Shown here piece after piece: positions 6,471 through 11,222 of a stretch of DNA of 11,222 nucleotides. The notes below the pieces were generated by a model. That model searched no databases, had not been told where the DNA came from, and was given only the letters and a program-made list of their open reading frames with translations. The number at the start of each line of letters is the position of its first letter. Position 1 is the stretch's first letter. The position numbers and the translations under genes are program-made. Source of the DNA: Chloroflexota bacterium (GTDB taxonomy: Bacteria > Chloroflexota > Dehalococcoidia > Lucifugimonadales > JADFKI01); NCBI GenBank assembly GCA_022565015.1, contig JADFKI010000101.1, forward strand, positions 1-11,222, read 5' to 3'.

Positions 6471-6791
6471 CTAGCCCATGAACTGGTAGCCGCCGCCTCC
6501 GTTGCCTTCGAACTCGCGGGTCGTGTACACGCCCATATCGCGGCCCTGGTGCACGTGCACAATGACCTCTTGCCGAACGATTCCGACCGCGTCGAGGAGC
6601 TCCTCGTCCACGGAGTCGATGAGCTCTTGAATTTCCTCGGTCGTCAGGCTCTCCGAGACGCTCAGCGTTGCGTGGACGATCGCATCGGCAAAGTGAATGT
6701 CCAGCCTCCCGATGCTGTTGTCGCCTTCCAAGACCGTATAGCACTCGGACGAAGGAGTCCGACACTCCCGCTCGAAATCGAACCTAGCCAT
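6471..6791 (-). CDS. Uncharacterised 106-aa protein downstream of proA
   Basis: I do not recognise this protein. ATG 6791 is preferred (MARFDFERECRTPSS); upstream in-frame codons back to 6863 would overlap the proA 3' end, and the ribosome binding site (AGGCGG) is only fair. The body reads as strand–strand–helix–helix–strand: GRLDIHFADAIVHATLSV, an acidic helical part TTEEIQELIDSVDEELLDAV, then EVIVHVHQGRDMGVYTT. A short Gly-rich tail (GNGGGGYQFMG) ends it. The strand–helix–strand pattern suggests a small alpha/beta fold, but no catalytic motif is evident. It starts 35 bases after the proA stop on the same strand, so it probably belongs to the proBA transcript. A link to proline metabolism is only inferred. 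Confidence 0.75.
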   Translation of the reverse strand: MARFDFERECRTPSSECYTVLEGDNSIGRLDIHFADAIVHATLSVSESLTTEEIQELIDSVDEELLDAVGIVRQEVIVHVHQGRDMGVYTTREFEGNGGGGYQFMG

Positions 6792-6826
6792 TAGCTGCCG
6801 CCTGTCAAAGAGTTTCCCGCTCGGGC

Positions 6827-8101
6827 CTACTCGCGAATCTGTCCGGTCCCTGTGACGACCCACTTGTAAGATGTGAGCTCTCGCAGACCCATGGGGCCGC
6901 GGGCATGCATCTTGTTTGTGCTGATGGCCACCTCGGCTCCGAGTCCGAACTGCGCGCCGTCGTTGAATCGCGTCGAGGCGTTGACGAATACGGCGGCGGC
7001 ATCGACCTCGTTAAGGAAGCGCGTCGCCGCCGAATAGTCCTCAGTCACGATGGCCTCCGAGTGGCCCGATCCATAGGTCTCGATGTGCTCCAGCGCTTCG
7101 TCCATGCTGTCCACCACGCGTACGCCCGCCCTCAGCGATAGGTGCTCCGTGCTCCAGTCCTCTTCAGTGGCGGGTATGATCGTTGCGTTCGCGACTGGAC
7201 CGAGGATGGTCAGCGCCCTGGTGTCGCACCGCATCTCCACGCCCATGTCCTTCCAGAGCGCTGCGAGCCTGGGCAGGAAGACCGGCGCGATCTCAGAGTG
7301 GACTATGGCCGTGTCCAAGGCGTTGCAGACGGACGGCCGCGTTACCTTGGCGTTGTTGACGATCTGGACCGCCGATTCCAGGTCCGCGGCCTTGTCCACG
7401 TAAGTGTGGCAGACGCCGACGCCGCCCGTGATCGCGGGCATGGCGGCCTCATCGGCCACGCGGTTGATCAAGGCCTGCCCTCCCCTGGGAATGAGCAGAT
7501 CGATAACGTCCTTGGCCTTCAGCATGCGGCCGACGAGCGACCTGTCCGTGGACTCGATTATCTGCACCGCTTCCCGTGGGACGCCCGCCTCGGCTATCGC
7601 CTCCCGGACCAGGTTGCCCAGGGTCGTGTTGGAGTTGATGGCCTCTTTGCCCCCACGAAGAATGACGGCATTGCCGGACTTCAAGCAGAGGACGGAGATA
7701 TCAATGGTAACGTTGGGCCGGCTCTCGTAGATCACGCCGATGACGCCCAGGGGGACTCGACGCCGTCCCACCTGTAGGCCGTTCGGCATGGTCCGCATCT
7801 CGATGGTCTCGCCCACCGGGTCGGGCAGCATGGCGACGTTGCGGACATCGGACGCCATCCCCTCCAGCCTCTCCGGCGTGATGAGAAGCCGGTCCAGGAA
7901 GGACTCATCGAGTCCGCTTTCGGCGCCGGCCGCGCAGTCCTTGCCGTTTGCCTCCAGTATCTCGGATTGCCTGGATATCAGGGCGTCGGCGATATTCAAG
8001 AGGGCCTGGTTCTTGACGGCGCCGGTCAGGGTGGCGAGCTTCCGGGCGCCCTTGCGGGCAAGCTCACCCTTGACCTTGATCTCGTCAGTTGCGGTCTGCA
8101 T
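6827..8101 (-). CDS. proA: Gamma-glutamyl phosphate reductase ProA
   Basis: ProA is the second enzyme of proline synthesis. It reduces gamma-glutamyl phosphate with NADPH to glutamate semialdehyde, which cyclises to pyrroline-5-carboxylate. The 424-aa product has normal length and an aldehyde-dehydrogenase-like fold. Family landmarks run throughout: PLGVIGVIYESRPNVTID (117–134), LRGGKEAINSN (148–158), LIPRGGQALI (203–212), and Cys259 in KVTRPSVCNALDT, the expected catalytic thiol. The C-terminal part includes VFVNASTRFNDG and GPMGLRELTSYKWVV. The ATG lies inside the last 17 bases of proB, with AGGAGG six bases upstream, so the kinase and reductase are made together. This fits the pathway, in which the phosphate intermediate is unstable. 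Confidence 0.98.
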   Translation of the reverse strand: MQTATDEIKVKGELARKGARKLATLTGAVKNQALLNIADALISRQSEILEANGKDCAAGAESGLDESFLDRLLITPERLEGMASDVRNVAMLPDPVGETIEMRTMPNGLQVGRRRVPLGVIGVIYESRPNVTIDISVLCLKSGNAVILRGGKEAINSNTTLGNLVREAIAEAGVPREAVQIIESTDRSLVGRMLKAKDVIDLLIPRGGQALINRVADEAAMPAITGGVGVCHTYVDKAADLESAVQIVNNAKVTRPSVCNALDTAIVHSEIAPVFLPRLAALWKDMGVEMRCDTRALTILGPVANATIIPATEEDWSTEHLSLRAGVRVVDSMDEALEHIETYGSGHSEAIVTEDYSAATRFLNEVDAAAVFVNASTRFNDGAQFGLGAEVAISTNKMHARGPMGLRELTSYKWVVTGTGQIRE

Positions 8102-9287
8102 CGGAGCCCTCCTGCATTATGACCATGTTGTTGCGGTGGACGACCTCGTCGCCGTAGTGGCTGCCCGCCAGCTCGCCGATTCGGTGGGAGTGGTGTCCCT
8201 TGATCTTGTCGACCTCTTGGGAGCCGTAGCTCGTGATGCCGCAGGCCACCTGGCTTCGGTCCGGGCCAAGAATCGATATAGTGTCGCCCCGGTCGAATCT
8301 GCCCAGGACCTCGGTGATTCCCGCCGGCAGCAGGCTGCTGCTCTTATTGACCAACGCCCGCACCGCTCCAACGTCCACCACGATCTCGGCCCGGTTCGAC
8401 AGGCTGCTCAGCATCCAGCGCTTCCGGCTCTCCATCTTGCTTCCCATGGGTGGGAACAGCGTGCCGACCGCCTCTCCCGAGGCCAGCCGGGTCAACGCGT
8501 CCGGGCTCTTGCCGCCGGCGACGACGACCTGGACTCCGGAGGCCGTCGCGAGGCGTGCCGCTTCCAGCTTCGCGGTCATTCCTCCTCTGCCTCTGGAATC
8601 CAAAGAGGGGCCTGCAACGCTTTCGATGTACCTTTTGCTGAGTCGTTCAACGAAGGGTATCAGCTCGGCGTCGGGATCGACATGCGGGTCCGCGGTGTAG
8701 AGGCCTTCGACCTCGCCCAGCATGACCAGCAGATCGGAGTCCACCAGGTTGGCGACCAGGGCCGAGAGCGTATCGTTGTCTCCGAAGGCCTCACCCCTGA
8801 GCTCTTCGACGGCGACGACGTCGTTTTCGTTGATTATAGGGACGACTCCTCGGTCCAGAAGGCCCAAGAGCGTGTTGCGAATGTTCAGGTAGCCGAGCCT
8901 GTCGGTAATGTCCCGGCGGGACAGGAGCGCCTGCGCCACGACTATCCTGTGAGATGCGAAGAGCTGCTCGTAGGTGTGCATCAGGTGACCCTGACCCACG
9001 GCGGCCAACACCTGACGGAGAGGCAGGTCGTGATCGTTCCTGGCGACGCCCATGGCGTGGCGACCGGCGGCGACCGCACCGGATGAGACCAGCAATATCT
9101 CCTTACCCTGCTCGTGGAGGCTGGCTATCTGACCGACGAGCGCCGTCATGACGCCGAGGTCTAGCTGGTCCGAGCCGTCCGTGAGCATAGCCGTGCCGGC
9201 CTTCACGACTATTCGAGCGTAGTCCTTTCTCACCGCCGGCCTCTGGATCTGTGCCATATCTAACGCTGGTCCCACTCTACTCGACAT
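8085..9287 (-). CDS. proB: Glutamate 5-kinase ProB with PUA domain
   Basis: ProB phosphorylates glutamate at its gamma carboxyl with ATP, the first committed and usually proline-inhibited step of proline synthesis. The amino-acid-kinase domain shows IVVKAGTAMLTD (26–37), LLVSSGAVAAGRHAMG (65–80), IINENDVVAVEE (151–162), FGDNDTLSALVA (168–179) and GRGGMTAKLEAA (233–244). A C-terminal PUA domain spans about 300–375, including KSSSLLPAGITEVLGRFDRGD, and EVVHRNNMVI follows. ATG 9287 gives 400 aa, somewhat longer than the usual 365–380. ATG 9257 would give 390 aa, and neither start has a strong ribosome binding site. The gene ends 17 bases inside proA. A clear promoter lies 48 bases upstream of the start. 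Confidence 0.97.
   Translation of the reverse strand: MSSRVGPALDMAQIQRPAVRKDYARIVVKAGTAMLTDGSDQLDLGVMTALVGQIASLHEQGKEILLVSSGAVAAGRHAMGVARNDHDLPLRQVLAAVGQGHLMHTYEQLFASHRIVVAQALLSRRDITDRLGYLNIRNTLLGLLDRGVVPIINENDVVAVEELRGEAFGDNDTLSALVANLVDSDLLVMLGEVEGLYTADPHVDPDAELIPFVERLSKRYIESVAGPSLDSRGRGGMTAKLEAARLATASGVQVVVAGGKSPDALTRLASGEAVGTLFPPMGSKMESRKRWMLSSLSNRAEIVVDVGAVRALVNKSSSLLPAGITEVLGRFDRGDTISILGPDRSQVACGITSYGSQEVDKIKGHHSHRIGELAGSHYGDEVVHRNNMVIMQEGSDADRN
8108..8113 (-). promoter_or_regulatory. Ribosome binding site of proA inside proB
   Basis: On the minus strand AGGAGG lies in the proB coding end, 6 bases before the proA ATG at 8101. It is the strongest ribosome binding site in the window and fixes the proA start within the 17-base overlap. 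Confidence 0.9.
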
Positions 9288-9334
9288 CGCTGAACGCCGC
9301 TTTATACAGGCATGGATACCCTGAAAGTGAGACC

Positions 9335-9364
9335 ATTATAACAGCATTGTGAAATGGCTAACAA
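9335..9364 (-). promoter_or_regulatory. Sigma-70-type promoter of proBA
   Basis: On the minus strand, TTGTTA (9364–9359) and a perfect TATAAT (9340–9335) are separated by 18 bases. TG at the right place makes an extended -10 (TGTTATAAT). The expected start is near 9328, about 40 bases before the proB ATG at 9287. Confidence 0.78.
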
Positions 9365-9379
9365 GAAATATCCGTTAGC
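9357..9379. promoter_or_regulatory. Inverted repeat overlapping the proB -35 box
   Basis: GCTAAC (9357–9362) and GTTAGC (9374–9379) form a perfect 6-bp inverted repeat with an 11-base centre. One arm covers most of the -35 hexamer, an arrangement typical of a dimeric repressor operator. No U-run makes it a terminator for the TolB-like gene upstream. Confidence 0.45.
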
Positions 9380-9432
9380 AGGGCCTTAAGATCTGGGACG
9401 AGTCAGCGAAGAGGCGGAGCAGACGAGAAGAG

Positions 9433-10437
9433 CTACCAGGCGGGCTGAGTATCCTGGGCGTCGTTGTTGGTCAGACGGGTCTGGTTTTCGCCGTTGGCAT
9501 CCATCACAAATATCTCCGCGTCGCCGTCGAGATGGGATACAAAAGCGATCTTCGCGCCGTCGGGAGACCAGACGGGCTGAACGTCCTTCACGGTGTTGTG
9601 GGTGAGCCTCTGAAGCCCCTTGCCGTTAGCTGAAATAGTGTAGATCTCCGGAGACCCGTCCTGATCAGACACGAAGAGCAGCCGATCGCCTCTGGGAGAC
9701 CACGATACGTCGTACTCTTCCGCCTCCGATTCGGTAATCCGTTGGAGGTCGCCGGTCTCGGTGTCGATGACGTATATGTCCGGGGTGCCGTCCCGTTTCG
9801 ATAGGAAGGCGATCTTTCGCGAGCCGGGGGCCCATACAGGGCTGTAGTCCAGCTGGTCCGTGAGCTGGAACTCGTTTACGCCGTCGGGGTTGCGCACGTA
9901 GATACCCCTGGACGGACCGTCTCGTACGGCGAACGTCACGGCCTTGCCGTCGCTGGACCAGCCTCCGACCTCGTCGCCGCGAATCGTCGTGAGGGGCAGG
10001 GCGTTTGCACCGTCGGAGTCCGCGATGAAGATGCTGGGCGCGCTTCCGTTTTCGACGAGGTATACCAGGCGATCGCTGGTCGGGGACCAGCGCTGGTCAC
10101 CGTGATTGCCGGTCCTCTGCGTTATCTGTTTCCGGTCGCCGCTCTTAAGGCTTATTACCTCGATGGAGTTGTTCTCCGGCGTGCCCGACCGAAAGGCGAC
10201 AGACCTGCGGTCCGGCGAGAGGACTGGCGAGAACTCGTTTGTCGGCGAGTTCGTGAGATTCGTGACGATTTCTCCGCTGATGTCCGTAGCGTAGATCTCG
10301 AGATTTCCGTCCCGGTCCGTCGTGAAGACAATCGGCGTGGGAGCCGAGCTGCATGCCATCGCTACGACCATCAACACAAGAAAGACCGACAGCGTCATGA
10401 AGTACCGGGTGAAAATATTCCCTCTAATTGTCGGCAA
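9433..10437 (-). CDS. TolB-like beta-propeller protein, probable lipoprotein
   Basis: The product (334 aa) is a secreted beta-propeller with PD40/TolB-type repeats. TTG 10437 is the chosen start: AAAGGAG lies about 10 bases upstream, and only this start gives the Arg-containing n-region (PTIRGNIFTRYFM). ATG 10398 would lack both. A hydrophobic core LSVFLVLMVVAMAC ends at Cys29, an imperfect lipobox that suggests export and lipid anchoring. Six full repeats follow, such as PVWSPDGAKIAFVSHLDGDA and DVSWSPRGDRLLFVSDQDGS, after a half-repeat IVFTTDRDGNLEIY. The chain stops at QPAW, the opening strand of another repeat, so its two ends probably close a seventh blade. The function is unknown; such proteins usually bind partners or envelope ligands. 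It overlaps the lyase gene upstream by 14 bases. Confidence 0.85.
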   Translation of the reverse strand: MPTIRGNIFTRYFMTLSVFLVLMVVAMACSSAPTPIVFTTDRDGNLEIYATDISGEIVTNLTNSPTNEFSPVLSPDRRSVAFRSGTPENNSIEVISLKSGDRKQITQRTGNHGDQRWSPTSDRLVYLVENGSAPSIFIADSDGANALPLTTIRGDEVGGWSSDGKAVTFAVRDGPSRGIYVRNPDGVNEFQLTDQLDYSPVWAPGSRKIAFLSKRDGTPDIYVIDTETGDLQRITESEAEEYDVSWSPRGDRLLFVSDQDGSPEIYTISANGKGLQRLTHNTVKDVQPVWSPDGAKIAFVSHLDGDAEIFVMDANGENQTRLTNNDAQDTQPAW

Positions 10438-11222
10438 CGTATTCGCGCTCCTTTGTAAGGGAGTCGGAAACTTCACGGGCCCTGGCGGCGGCCCGCTCCG
10501 CGAAGAGGCTGCAAAGGCCGGTGTACCTGGTTGGATCGAGCAAGTCGGCGATCTGCTCTCCGCTGAGCCGGCTGCTGACATCGGGTATCTCGGCCAGGGT
10601 CTCGGTAAACGGCCTACCTTCCAGGAATGATGCCTGGGCTGCGTCGTAGACAGCGTCGTGGGCCTTTTGCCTGCCCATGTCTTCGCCCAGGTGGAGCATG
10701 ACGGCCTCCGCCATGATGAGCCCACCGGAAAGGTCCAGGTTCTGCCTCATCCGCTCCGGGAACACTCGAATGCCCGAGAACACCACGACCAGCCTCTGGA
10801 GAATGTCTCCCATCAGTATGCACGCCTCGTCCACGGCGTGGTTGATCATGATGCTCGTGGTTCGGTCGGCCTCGTGCTCCGTCTGCATCGATTCCAGGGC
10901 CAGCGGGACGAGGGCGCGAAGCTGGGCGGCGGCGGCGATAATGTCCTGTGCAAGCTTTGGATTGCGCTTCTGAGGCATGGTGGAGCTTCCCACGGTACCC
11001 TCGGGCACGGGCTCCTCCACCTCGCGGAACTCCTGCTTCATCAGGGTGTAGATCTCGTGGCCGATCTTGCTGCCGGTGGCGGCCAGGAGGGCCAGCAGGG
11101 TCACGTATTCCGTCAGGTGGTCGCCGATGGTCCGGGCCGGCAAGCTCATGGACGCGAGGCCAAGCTTTTCGGCCATCCTGTCCTGGGTTGCGAGGCCCGT
11201 CTCGCCCAGGGATGCAAGAGTG
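10424..11222 (-). CDS. Adenylosuccinate lyase/CMLE-family lyase, 5'-truncated
   Basis: This is the C-terminal part (266 codons) of a fumarase/aspartase-superfamily enzyme; these tetramers cleave C–N or C–O bonds to release fumarate or close a lactone. The frame is open to the window edge (TLASLGETGLATQDRMAEKLGL), so ATG 11176 is internal. The superfamily signature GTVGSSTMPQKRNPKLAQ holds the flexible catalytic loop with its serine. The C-terminal part continues with DLSGGLIMAEAVMLHLGEDM and GRQKAHDAVYDAAQ, resembling the PurB / 3-carboxy-cis,cis-muconate cycloisomerase branch. The signature reads MPQKRNP where typical PurB has MPYKRNP and PcaB MPHKRNP. I therefore do not assign a substrate, and the missing N-terminal catalytic regions prevent a better call. 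Its 3' end overlaps the TolB-like gene. Confidence 0.85.
   Translation of the reverse strand, partial: TLASLGETGLATQDRMAEKLGLASMSLPARTIGDHLTEYVTLLALLAATGSKIGHEIYTLMKQEFREVEEPVPEGTVGSSTMPQKRNPKLAQDIIAAAAQLRALVPLALESMQTEHEADRTTSIMINHAVDEACILMGDILQRLVVVFSGIRVFPERMRQNLDLSGGLIMAEAVMLHLGEDMGRQKAHDAVYDAAQASFLEGRPFTETLAEIPDVSSRLSGEQIADLLDPTRYTGLCSLFAERAAARAREVSDSLTKEREYVADN
10448..10454 (-). promoter_or_regulatory. Ribosome binding site of the TolB-like gene inside the lyase gene
   Basis: On the minus strand AAAGGAG sits within the last codons of the lyase gene, about 10 bases before TTG 10437. It supports a non-ATG start overlapping the upstream stop and implies translational coupling. Confidence 0.6.

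Noticed and set aside
7740..9086. Long plus-strand open frame of 448 codons
   Set aside because: It is antisense to proB and proA, which are fully conserved on the minus strand; long shadow frames are expected at this GC content.
9357..9379. Inverted repeat as a terminator for the propeller gene
   Set aside because: The stem is AT-containing and short, with an 11-base loop and no U-run on the minus strand; an operator fits better.
9406..9433. Purine-rich stretch with two GAAGAG copies after the propeller gene
   Set aside because: Short imperfect repetition with no unit structure; it is not a CRISPR array or an obvious binding site.
10438..10725. N-terminal extension of the propeller frame back to 10725
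   Set aside because: It lies in a shifted frame over the lyase gene, is rich in Arg, Pro and Ser as shadow frames are, and precedes a clear signal peptide.
1..11222. Mobile element, defence system or phage region
   Set aside because: All recognisable genes are housekeeping or metabolic, and there is no transposase, integrase, terminal repeat or spacer array.

Overview
The window (about 60% GC by eye) is a dense, mostly ordinary bacterial chromosomal segment made of two gene blocks that converge on one shared terminator. The protein style and gene order suggest a Chloroflexota bacterium, plausibly Dehalococcoidia or a SAR202-type lineage. The pointers are a DnaG starting MSVVDDVKTRLDIVDVVSGY with a C-x3-C zinc knuckle, the dgt–dnaG–rpoD linkage, and a short SelA-like PLP enzyme next to proBA. 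This placement is an inference from memory of those families and was not tested by a search.

Plus strand, 1–5058: a nucleic-acid metabolism block. It holds a dGTPase-like HD hydrolase (5' end outside the window), two small proteins I do not recognise (87 and 120 aa), DNA primase (dnaG) and the primary sigma factor (rpoD). dgt and the 87-aa gene overlap by one base (TAATG). The 120-aa gene ends 15 bases before dnaG, and about 100 bases separate dnaG from rpoD. The block looks co-transcribed from a promoter to the left of the window and joins dNTP pool control, replication priming and general transcription.

Centre, 5059–5198: a small hairpin, then a strong intrinsic terminator with an A-tract on one side and a T-tract on the other. 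It can stop rpoD transcription from the left and the minus-strand gene from the right.

Minus strand, 11222 down to 5199, in order of transcription: the C-terminal part of a fumarase/aspartase-superfamily lyase (5' end outside the window); a secreted, probably lipid-anchored TolB-like beta-propeller that starts inside the end of the lyase gene; the proline genes proB and proA, overlapping by 17 bases, followed by a 106-aa unknown protein; and a SelA-like PLP-dependent enzyme. Two sigma-70-type promoters are visible, one before proB and one before the SelA-like gene. Both have a TTGTTA -35 box, and inverted repeats overlap or flank each.

I saw no tRNA, rRNA, CRISPR array, insertion sequence or phage gene, and nothing that amounts to a new biological system. 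The parts least explained by known families are the three small conserved-looking genes, the palindrome-rich SelA-like promoter region and the unknown substrates of the SelA-like enzyme and the lyase.
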